Shown here: in pieces, positions 47,824-55,547 of the stretch
How the letters are laid out: the number at the start of each line of letters is the position of its first letter
Position numbering within the stretch: position 1 is the stretch's first letter
Source of the DNA: DASUPK01 sp963804595
GTDB taxonomy: Bacteria > Actinomycetota > Thermoleophilia > Solirubrobacterales > 70-9
NCBI GenBank assembly: GCA_963804595.1
Contig: CAWDQZ010000008.1
Span: 62,001 to 126,000 of the forward strand
DNA length: 64,000 bases
Direction of reading: 5' to 3'
Position numbers and translations under genes: made by a program
Notes under the pieces: generated by a model
What the model was told of the DNA's origin: nothing
Database searches by the model: none
Seen by the model: the letters and a program-made list of their open reading frames with translations, nothing else

Positions 47824-50052
47824 ATGGGTTTCGCGGGGAGCACGAGGCACCTGAAGAGGGCTACGGGACCGGCATTGCTGGTGGCGGTGGTGATCGCAGT
47901 CATCTCGCCCGCCGGCGCCTCCGGCGCGAACTCCCTCGACGTTCACGGCAGCGTCAACCAGGTCTACGTCACCGGCGCGCAGGCGGGCACGAGCCTGCGC
48001 CTGGTCCGCAAGGGGAAGGTCGTCTCCAAGAAGCCGGTCGGCACTCTGGGAGGGGTCGTCTTCCGCCGCATCCCCACCGGCAAGGGCTACCGCGTGCGCG
48101 CCGCGGACGGCTCTCTGTCGAGGCGGATCGCCGTGATGTCCGAGCGACCCCCGAAGAACACCTCGATCTACGACCAGACCCTGCCCGCCGGCGGCTACGG
48201 CTACGCCTACACGCGCGACGGCACGAGCCTGGCCCTCGACGTAAGGCTGCCGGGCCCGGCAGCCGACGGTCCCTACCCGACGCTGGTCGAGTACGCGGGG
48301 TACGGCTACGCCAATCCCGCAGGTGCCGAGAGCGGGATCAGCCAGCTGCTCAACCTGCTCGGCTACGCGGTCGTCGACGTCAACATGCGCGGCACCGGCT
48401 GTTCCGGCGGCGCCTTCGACTACTTCGAGCCACTGCAGGGACTCGACGGCTACGACATCGTGGAGACAGTCGCCCGTCAGCCCTGGGTGCTTCACAACCG
48501 GGTGGGCATGGCCGGGGTCTCGTATGGGGGCATCAGCCAGCTCTTCGTCGGCGCCACCCGGCCGCCGCACCTCGCGGCGATCACCCCGCTGTCGGTGATC
48601 GACAACTCGGCCACCACCCTCTACCCAGGTGGCTTCCTCAACACAGGATTCGCGGTGAAGTGGACAGAGGACCGGGTCGACGACTCGAAGCCGGCCTCGC
48701 CCACCCAGGGTCAGGCCTGGGCCTACAACCGCATCCAGGAGGGCGATGCGATCTGCAAGGCGAACCAGGTACTGCACACCGCCGCCGCCGACCTGATCAA
48801 CAAGATCCCCCGCAACCGCTTCTACCGGCCGAGAGTCGCGAATCCCGTCTCGCCCGCGACCTTCGTCAGCAGGATCCGCGTGCCGACCTTCATGGCGTGC
48901 CAGTTCGAGGACGAGCAGACGGGCGGCCATTGCGCCAACCTCGCCGACCGCTTCACCGGAACGAAGCGGAAATGGTTCACGTTCACCAACGGCCTCCACA
49001 TCGACTCGCTCGACCCGGAGACCTTCAACCGCTGGTTCGACTTCCTGGAGCTCTATGTCGCCGGTCGAAGACCGCAGTTACCCCCCACAGCGGCCGGGTC
49101 CGCGCCCCTCATCTACCAGACGGTGATGGGCGTCCCCGGCGTGACCCTGCCGCCCGACCCGATCCAGAGCCAACCCACCTACGAGGCGGCGCTGAGCGCC
49201 TTCCAGGCGCTGCCGTCCATCCGCGTGCTCTTCGACAACGGCGCGGGCGGCCCTCCCGGCGCTCCCTATCCCGGCTTCGAGCGCTCCTTCAACCGCTTCC
49301 CGATCCCGAACACCAAACCACAATCGTGGTTCTTCAGGCCCAACGGCCTGATGACGCGCAAGCCCTCCAAGAAGGGGAGCAAGGGCGGCAGCACCGGCTT
49401 CACCTGGGACAAGACGGCCCGGCCACCCACCGATTTCGCGGGCACCGATACGGGCGGCGGTGACCTCTGGACCGCTCACCCGAGCTACGACTGGCGCCAG
49501 CCGCCGGCGGGCACCGCGGCGTCTTTCGTGACGCCTCCGCTCGCGCGCGATACGGCGATCGTCGGAGCGGGAGCGGTGCACGCCTGGCTCCGCGCCTCGG
49601 CCCCGGACGTCGACCTGCAGGTGACGGTTTCGGAGGTACGCCCCGACGGCCAGGAGACCTACGTCCAGAGCGGCTACCTGAGGGCGAGCATGCGCAAGCT
49701 CGATCCGCGGAAGAGCACGCTCCTCGAGCCGGTCTTGAGCCTCCGTCGCGAGGACGTGGCGAAGCTGCCGAAGGGCCGCTTCTCGAAGCTGATCATCCCG
49801 CTGTACTACGAGGGGCACATGTACCGGGCCGGGTCGCGGATCCGGGTCACCGTCAGCGCCCCGGTCGGCGACCAACCGGTCTGGGCGTTCGCCGACACGC
49901 TCCCCCAACACAACGCCCGGGTGACGCTCTCCCTCTCGCACAAGCGTCCGTCCCGACTCATCCTCCCGTTCGTCCCGCGAATCACGGCGCCGACGCCGCT
50001 GCCGCCCTGCCCGGGGCTTCGGGGCGAGCCCTGCCGCGCGTTCGGCGGCTAA
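47824..50052 (+). CDS. Secreted CocE/NonD-family (S15 peptidase-like) hydrolase
   Basis: 742 residues with a signal peptide (ATGPALLVAVVIAVISPAGA). The alpha/beta hydrolase domain carries the motif GMAGVSYGGISQLFVGATRP (nucleophile Ser in SYGG), YTRDGTSLALDVRLPGP and MRGTGCSGGAFDYFEPLQGL; a C-terminal jelly-roll domain (PepX_C-like, FVTPPLARDTAIVGAGAVHA, SLRREDVAKLPKGRFSKLII) follows. An extra N-terminal region of about 100 residues precedes the catalytic part. An esterase or acylaminopeptidase is likely. The NTF2-like gene follows with a three-base gap. Confidence 0.85.
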   Translation: MGFAGSTRHLKRATGPALLVAVVIAVISPAGASGANSLDVHGSVNQVYVTGAQAGTSLRLVRKGKVVSKKPVGTLGGVVFRRIPTGKGYRVRAADGSLSRRIAVMSERPPKNTSIYDQTLPAGGYGYAYTRDGTSLALDVRLPGPAADGPYPTLVEYAGYGYANPAGAESGISQLLNLLGYAVVDVNMRGTGCSGGAFDYFEPLQGLDGYDIVETVARQPWVLHNRVGMAGVSYGGISQLFVGATRPPHLAAITPLSVIDNSATTLYPGGFLNTGFAVKWTEDRVDDSKPASPTQGQAWAYNRIQEGDAICKANQVLHTAAADLINKIPRNRFYRPRVANPVSPATFVSRIRVPTFMACQFEDEQTGGHCANLADRFTGTKRKWFTFTNGLHIDSLDPETFNRWFDFLELYVAGRRPQLPPTAAGSAPLIYQTVMGVPGVTLPPDPIQSQPTYEAALSAFQALPSIRVLFDNGAGGPPGAPYPGFERSFNRFPIPNTKPQSWFFRPNGLMTRKPSKKGSKGGSTGFTWDKTARPPTDFAGTDTGGGDLWTAHPSYDWRQPPAGTAASFVTPPLARDTAIVGAGAVHAWLRASAPDVDLQVTVSEVRPDGQETYVQSGYLRASMRKLDPRKSTLLEPVLSLRREDVAKLPKGRFSKLIIPLYYEGHMYRAGSRIRVTVSAPVGDQPVWAFADTLPQHNARVTLSLSHKRPSRLILPFVPRITAPTPLPPCPGLRGEPCRAFGG

Positions 50053-50055
50053 GCG

Positions 50056-50469
50056 GTGTCGCGGGAGAACGTCGAGGTCGTCCGCCGGTTCGCTGAACGC
50101 TGGGAGCGCTCAGACTGGGTGGGGATGGCGGAGCTGGCCGATCCCAACGTCGAGATGCATGCGACGGTCGGGGGTGTGGAGGAGGGCCGGGTCAGACACG
50201 GCATCGACGCGATCAGAGGGGACTACGAGGCGGCCGACGAGACCTGGGACGAGCACCGGATCGAGACGGAGAGGGTCATCGACGCGGGCGACCGGGTCGT
50301 CCTCCTGCATCGCGAGTTCATGCGCGGGAAGAACAGCGGCGTGGAGCTCGAGCTCGAGGCGGCGGTGCTGATCGATCTGCGCGACGTACGCATCGTTCGC
50401 GTCCAGGGGTACATGGACCGGGCCGCAGCGCTCGGCGCCGCAGGCCTCGCCGATCAAGCGGAGGGCTAG
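50056..50469 (+). CDS. NTF2/SnoaL-like protein (copy 18), outside the island
   Basis: 137 residues from GTG: MSRENVEVVRRFAERWERSD, ELADPNVEMHATVGGVEEGR, FMRGKNSGVELELEAAVLID, ending ALGAAGLADQAEG, longer and diverged from the island tail. It follows the S15 hydrolase stop by three bases (GCG), the same junction length as in the tandem array, and overlaps the convergent trxB by four bases. There is no palindrome or leader, so it depends on the upstream gene for expression. Confidence 0.8.
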   Translation: MSRENVEVVRRFAERWERSDWVGMAELADPNVEMHATVGGVEEGRVRHGIDAIRGDYEAADETWDEHRIETERVIDAGDRVVLLHREFMRGKNSGVELELEAAVLIDLRDVRIVRVQGYMDRAAALGAAGLADQAEG

Positions 50470-51485
50470 GAAGCCTCGACGGCCTCGACGATGGCGCCGG
50501 TGTTGGTGCCCCAGTGCTCCTCGGGGTCCGGCGGCATGTCGCGGAGATACCACTCCGCGTCGAGGGCGCCCTTGGTGCCGCTGCCGGCCGCGGTGACTGC
50601 CTGTCGGTAGGTGTGGTCGACGAGGTCGCCGATCGCGAAGACCCCCGCGAGCTTGGTCTTAGTCGAGGGCTCATCGACGATCACGTAGCCCTCGCCGTCG
50701 AGGTCCACCTGGCCCTCGACCAGCTCGGAGCGGGGCCGATGGCCGATCGCGACGAACGCGCCGCCAACCTCGAGGTCCCTCTCTTCGCCGGTCTCGGCGT
50801 GCTTCAGCCTGATGCTGGCGATCTTGCCGTCGTCGCCGGCGACGAACTCGACCGGGACGTACGGCGTCACGAACTCGACGTTCTCCTTGCCGCGAGCGCG
50901 GTCCTGCATGATCTTGGAGGCGCGGTACTCGTCACGGCGATGGACGGAGAAAAGCTTGTTGGCGAACTTCGAGACGAAGATCGAGTCCTCCATCGCCGAG
51001 TCGCCGCCGCCGACGACTGCGACGTTCTCGCCCTTGAAGAAGGCGCCGTCACAGACACCGCAGGTGGATACGCCGCTGCCGGCGAGCTCGAGCTCCCCAG
51101 GAATGCCGAGGCGCTTGGGCTCGGCGCCCATGGAGAGGATCACGGCGCGTGCCTTGTATGTGTCCTTGCCGACGCGAACGGTATGGACACCGCCGTCGCT
51201 GAGCTCGAGCTCGGTGGCGTCATCGGTGATGAAGCGCGTGCCGAAGCGCTCCGCCTGGCTCCGGAACTGGTTCATCATCTCGGGCCCCATCACGCCCTCT
51301 ACGTACCCGGGGTAGTTCTCGACGTCGGTCGTGTTCTGGAGCTGCCCGCCCCACTGGAAGCCCTCGATGACGAGTGGCTGGAGCTCGGCCCGAGCGGCGT
51401 AGAGCGCAGCGGTGTAGCCGGCGGGTCCGCCGCCGACGATGATCAGGTCCTCCACCTTCTCGTTGCCGTTCGCCTTGTCAGTCAT
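50466..51485 (-). CDS. trxB: Thioredoxin reductase
   Basis: 339 residues: FAD motif IIVGGGPAGYTAALYAARAE, redox CGVC in STCGVCDGAFF, NADPH motif VAVVGGGDSAMEDSIF and the final GVFAIGDLVDHTYRQAVTAA. It reduces thioredoxin with NADPH. The protein is slightly longer than usual at the C terminus (EHWGTNTGAIVEAVEAS). The 158-base gap upstream holds its promoter region, including a TATAAA near 51,561. Confidence 0.93.
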   Translation of the reverse strand: MTDKANGNEKVEDLIIVGGGPAGYTAALYAARAELQPLVIEGFQWGGQLQNTTDVENYPGYVEGVMGPEMMNQFRSQAERFGTRFITDDATELELSDGGVHTVRVGKDTYKARAVILSMGAEPKRLGIPGELELAGSGVSTCGVCDGAFFKGENVAVVGGGDSAMEDSIFVSKFANKLFSVHRRDEYRASKIMQDRARGKENVEFVTPYVPVEFVAGDDGKIASIRLKHAETGEERDLEVGGAFVAIGHRPRSELVEGQVDLDGEGYVIVDEPSTKTKLAGVFAIGDLVDHTYRQAVTAAGSGTKGALDAEWYLRDMPPDPEEHWGTNTGAIVEAVEAS

Positions 51486-51643
51486 CTCGGTCCTTTCGGA
51501 GCCTACCCAGACCCTCGGTGGACATCCATCGTGGCCATCCGCCGAGCCTTTACTTCACTTTTTATAGTAGCGCCAAGGACGCCAACGTTACGCGCTCTGT
51601 GTGGACGGTCATGTAGGTAGGCGCCCGCCTGAGGCCTGCTTCC

Positions 51644-52807
51644 TTACGAGCCGGCGGCCGCCGTCTCGGGCTCGCCCAGCCTGATCCGCTCGGGCCGGTC
51701 GCGGCCCTCCCGCTCCCAGCGGTTGACCGTCTTCTGGAGCTGGAAGAAGGCGACCACGCCCGGAGGGATGGGCAGCCAGAAGGCGATCACCCGATAGGTC
51801 AGGACCGCGGCGAACACCTCGGCGCTCGGTAGGCCAAAGAGGACGAATGCGCCGATCATCCCGGCGTCCACGGCCCCGACGCCGCCCGGCGCAAACGGGA
51901 TCAGGTTGGCCAGCATCCCCAGGAAGAACCCCTGGACCACCACGCCGAGCGGGATGTGGGTATCGAAGGCGTGAAAGCTCGCCCAGAGGATCGCGATGTT
52001 GGCGGCCCAGAACCCCACTGCCCCGCCGAACGCCAGGGCACCTGCTCGCGGGTTGCGGACGAACGCGATGGCGGTGCGCGTGCCCTCGGCGAAGGTCGCG
52101 GGAACCGTGGCCAGGCGCTTGGCGATCTTTCCGAACCGGCCCGACGTGTGGCGCTCGATCCTGCGCTCGATGTCGCCGGGAACCAGGGTCAGCAGGAGCC
52201 CGATGAGAATCGCGACGGCGGCCAGGCTCGCCGGGATCAGGGTGCCGGACAGCGGCGCCTCGCCGGACAGCACGTGGGTCCTGAGCAGGATGCCGAAGAT
52301 CACCAGTGCCGCCATGTAGACCGAGTAGAGGACGACCAGGAAGGCGACCATCCGGCAGACCGACTGGCGCCTCTCCATCCCCGCCTTCCGGAGCGCCCAG
52401 TAGGTGAGCAGGATCCCTCCGGCGCCTCCGGCGGAGAACAGCCTGGTCGCCGCCAGGCCGGCCATCGTGATCTGGTAGCTCTCGCCCCACTCGAGCTGGA
52501 TCACCTTCTCGCCCACGACGCCTCTGAAGAGGGCGGTGTACGCGGCGAACATCAGAACGCAGAAGGCGATCCCGACGGCTATCCAGACCGGGTCCCCCTC
52601 GCCGACCTTGTCGATCGCGTCCTGCAGATCGAACAGCCTCGGCACGAGGACGTAGATCGCCACGAACAGCAGGACGACCGCCACCATCGTCTGGATGAGC
52701 CGCTTCGGATTCGTGAAGAAGCTCGGCTCAGCCTCCCCGATCATCTCGTGGCTGGTCTCAGGCTGCTCGGAAGCGCTTTGCGGGCGCTCCTCCCTCACGC
52801 ACGGCAT
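51644..52807 (-). CDS. Flippase-like integral membrane protein (LPG synthase TM family)
   Basis: 387 residues with eight or so membrane helices and the features of the UPF0104 / lysylphosphatidylglycerol synthase membrane domain: AGLAATRLFSAGGAGGILLT, FFLGMLANLIPFAPGGVGAVDAG, LTYRVIAFWLPIPPGVVAFF. The family includes lipid flippases and glycosyl-lipid export proteins. The ATG at 52,807 is used; an internal ATG at MIGEAEPSFF is also possible. A PAP2-type phosphatase gene lies directly upstream, a sensible partner in lipid metabolism. Confidence 0.82.
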   Translation of the reverse strand: MPCVREERPQSASEQPETSHEMIGEAEPSFFTNPKRLIQTMVAVVLLFVAIYVLVPRLFDLQDAIDKVGEGDPVWIAVGIAFCVLMFAAYTALFRGVVGEKVIQLEWGESYQITMAGLAATRLFSAGGAGGILLTYWALRKAGMERRQSVCRMVAFLVVLYSVYMAALVIFGILLRTHVLSGEAPLSGTLIPASLAAVAILIGLLLTLVPGDIERRIERHTSGRFGKIAKRLATVPATFAEGTRTAIAFVRNPRAGALAFGGAVGFWAANIAILWASFHAFDTHIPLGVVVQGFFLGMLANLIPFAPGGVGAVDAGMIGAFVLFGLPSAEVFAAVLTYRVIAFWLPIPPGVVAFFQLQKTVNRWEREGRDRPERIRLGEPETAAAGS

Positions 52808-52842
52808 GTTCGCAAACGGCCCTCCCGGACCGAGCGGGCAGC

Positions 52843-53802
52843 TCAGTCGCTGGGATTTGCGATGCGCTCGAGGCGCTGGAGCCCGCGGCTGACCGCCTGG
52901 GCGGCGGGCTCGACGTAACGCTCGCCGCGGCGGACCGCGACCACGAGGGCTGCCCCGGCGAGCAAATCGATGACGTAGTGCTCGCCGAGGTATACGAGGG
53001 CGAAGCCGAGCGCACCCGCGTAGGCCCAGCCAAGCGTCCCCTCCGTCGGGCCGGCCTCGGTGAGCAGGAGCGCGGCCATGAGCGAAGTCGCGAAATGGAG
53101 TGAGGGCATCGCCGCCCAGGGGTTTCCGCCGAGCGTGTCGTAGAGCGCCGGCCAGGCGCGGCCCCACTCCTCCTCGCCCACCTCGACCATGATCCGCCGG
53201 ACGTGCGCATCTGTGTGGCCCTCCTCAGAGGCCCACCAGGGCGGCGCCGTCGGGACCGCCATGTAGATCGCGCAGCCGAGATCGAAGACGGCGGACATCT
53301 GGCGGGCCGAGCGCCCGAAGCGCTCTGGATGCCTGGCCAGGATCCAGGCAAGGGCGCTGTGGGGCTCGAAGAACCAGGACCAATGCACCCAGGAGAGAAT
53401 GCGGTCGACGGTGTTCCTACGGCCGAGGCCGGCGAGCGCCCTCTGGAGGCGGACGTTCGGCAATTCGCCTGCCCCGATCAGGCGGTCCGCCCGGATCGGG
53501 TAGCCGACGCACAGCCGGCCCCGCGCCGCGTCCGGGTCGTCGTAGGGAAGCTCGTGGCCCAGCGTGAACATCCACATCTGCATGGCGTACATGCCCGCGT
53601 CGCGCAGGCGGGTCCGCCGGCCGACCATGGCAAGGGATGGAGGCCCGACGGCGAGAGCCGCCGCGGTGACGCCGGCCGGAATCTTGAACCTCTTGCGCAA
53701 CAGCGGGACCGCCACCGCGCCCACCAGGCCGGCGACCGCCGCGCCCTTCACCACTGACGCCCAGGGCGAGGTCCGTGTCGCTGCGGTGCCGTTTCTGAAC
53801 AA
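52843..53802 (-). CDS. PAP2-superfamily membrane phosphatase
   Basis: 319 residues. The phosphatase motifs C2 and C3 are AMPSLHFATSLMAAL and GEHYVIDLLAG; the C1 region is less clear around DAARGRLCVGYPIRADRLI. The N terminus contains two membrane helices, and there are further helices around the active site. It may act on lipid phosphates or inositol-phosphoceramide-type lipids. The gene starts 48 bases from the divergent PAS-GGDEF-EAL gene. Confidence 0.8.
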   Translation of the reverse strand: MFRNGTAATRTSPWASVVKGAAVAGLVGAVAVPLLRKRFKIPAGVTAAALAVGPPSLAMVGRRTRLRDAGMYAMQMWMFTLGHELPYDDPDAARGRLCVGYPIRADRLIGAGELPNVRLQRALAGLGRRNTVDRILSWVHWSWFFEPHSALAWILARHPERFGRSARQMSAVFDLGCAIYMAVPTAPPWWASEEGHTDAHVRRIMVEVGEEEWGRAWPALYDTLGGNPWAAMPSLHFATSLMAALLLTEAGPTEGTLGWAYAGALGFALVYLGEHYVIDLLAGAALVVAVRRGERYVEPAAQAVSRGLQRLERIANPSD

Positions 53803-53849
53803 GGCGGCGCGAGTCTAAGGCCCTGCGGGGATCGCGCCGATACTCACGT

Positions 53850-55547
53850 GTGAGCTCAGCGACCGCGATTAGGGGCGCGGACGATGTCACGACACCAGCT
53901 GCCGCCCTGCTGCAGAACCTGCCCGAGGCGATCCTGCTGGTGGACGGCGGCGGCTCGGTGATCTATGCGAACGCCGCCGCCGAGCGCCTCTTCGACCATC
54001 CCGTATCCGGGCTGACCGACCGGGTCTTCTGCACCCTGCTCGCCGAGCCGTTCGAGAACGAGTACGCGGAGGCCCTATGTCGATTCGCCAACGGAGAGGA
54101 CGTCCCGATCCTCGGGCAGAGGCGCGAGGTCGTTGGGCGTAGGCAGGACGGCTCGGGCGTGACGATCGAGCTCTCTCTGACCGAGGTCCGCATCGGGCAG
54201 AGCCCCTCCCTGGCCGCCGTCGTCCGGGACATCCGCGAGCAGAAGCGAGCCGACGCACGCCTGCGCGAGATGGCGGACCAGGATTCCCTCACCGGACTGG
54301 TCAACAGAACCGGCTTCGAGCACGCCGCCACGCGGCACGTCGAGTACGCAGCTCGCTATGGAAGCGCGGGCAGCGTGATCGCAATCGGCATCGACAACTT
54401 CAAGTACGTCAACGAGTCGCTCGGCGCGGCCGGCGGGGACCAGCTGCTCGCCGAGGTGGCTGCGGTCCTTGGCGGCCGCCTGCGCAGGACCGACGTGCTG
54501 GCGCGGGTGGGCGGCGACGTCTTCGGGGTGCTCGTCCACGGCGCCGCATACGACCAGGCCCTGGCGCTCGCCGAGGAGCTCCTCGGCATCACCCGCCGTC
54601 ATGCCTTCGTCATCGACGGCGAGGGCCTCCGCCTCACGTCGAGCGCCGGTGTGAGCTCGCTGAGTGAGCGGCCCGTGGTCGGCGCCGAGCTGCTGGCCGA
54701 AGCTGAAACTGCGATGCACACAGCCAAGGAGGCCGGCCGGGATCGGGTTCTCGGCTTCGACCCCGAGGGCAGGCAGACCGACCAGCGCCGCTTCTGGAGC
54801 GAGCGGGTCCGGCAGGCCACTGAGAGGGGGCTGTTCATTCTGTCGAGCCAGCCCATCATTGAGCTGGCGAGCGGCGAGACGACCCAGCACGAGATCCTCC
54901 TGCGCATGCGCGACGACGGGGGAGGTGGCCTCGTCGCTCCCGCGGCGTTCCTCGCCGCGGCGGAGCGTTTCGGCCTGATCGGCGGCGTGGACCGCTGGGT
55001 CACCCAGCAGGCGGTTCGGCTGATCGAGGCCCACAAGCGCGGCGGGCGGGATCTCACGCTCGAGGTGAACCTGTCCGGCAAGACCATGACGGACAAGCGC
55101 TTCCCCGGCGAGGTCAAGCAGATGCTTGCCAATTCGGGCATCGAACCGGCAAGGCTGATCTTCGAGGTGACGGAGACCGCCGCGGTTGGCGACATCGAGC
55201 GCGCTCGCAGCTTCGCGCAGAGCCTGTCGCGTCTCGGCTGCCGCTTCGCGCTCGATGATTTCGGGGCCGGGTACGCCTCCTTCTACTACCTCAAGCACCT
55301 GCCGATCAGCTATCTGAAGATCGAGGGCGAGTTCGTTCGCGAGCTCCCCGAGAGCAAGACCGACCGGCTGATCGTCAAGGCCATGGTGGAGGTCTGCGCA
55401 GGTCTCGGCATCAAGACGATCGCCGAGTTCGTTCCCGATCAGCAGACCATGGACATCCTTAGGGACCTCGGCGTCGACTACGCCCAGGGCTATCACCTCG
55501 GCAGGCCGGAGCCGGTGTCGTCGCTACGGGTGCCTAGGGACGGCTGA
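53850..55547 (+). CDS. PAS-GGDEF-EAL protein with degenerate cyclase site
   Basis: 565 residues: PAS domain (LLQNLPEAILLVDGGGSVIY to VVRDIREQKRADARL), GGDEF domain (DSLTGLVNRTGFEHAA) whose signature reads GGDVF, and EAL domain. The EAL signature reads EIL (TQHEILLRM), DDFGAGYASFYYLK is present, and the usual KID is KIE. Diguanylate cyclase activity is unlikely; phosphodiesterase activity is possible, or the protein senses c-di-GMP. It starts GTG (MSSATAIRGADD). The 3' end overlaps the convergent oxidoreductase gene by 14 bases. Confidence 0.85.
   Translation: MSSATAIRGADDVTTPAAALLQNLPEAILLVDGGGSVIYANAAAERLFDHPVSGLTDRVFCTLLAEPFENEYAEALCRFANGEDVPILGQRREVVGRRQDGSGVTIELSLTEVRIGQSPSLAAVVRDIREQKRADARLREMADQDSLTGLVNRTGFEHAATRHVEYAARYGSAGSVIAIGIDNFKYVNESLGAAGGDQLLAEVAAVLGGRLRRTDVLARVGGDVFGVLVHGAAYDQALALAEELLGITRRHAFVIDGEGLRLTSSAGVSSLSERPVVGAELLAEAETAMHTAKEAGRDRVLGFDPEGRQTDQRRFWSERVRQATERGLFILSSQPIIELASGETTQHEILLRMRDDGGGGLVAPAAFLAAAERFGLIGGVDRWVTQQAVRLIEAHKRGGRDLTLEVNLSGKTMTDKRFPGEVKQMLANSGIEPARLIFEVTETAAVGDIERARSFAQSLSRLGCRFALDDFGAGYASFYYLKHLPISYLKIEGEFVRELPESKTDRLIVKAMVEVCAGLGIKTIAEFVPDQQTMDILRDLGVDYAQGYHLGRPEPVSSLRVPRDG

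Noticed and set aside
54075..55496. Long antisense frame over the PAS-GGDEF-EAL gene
   Set aside because: The sense strand carries the domain motifs; the antisense product shows none.
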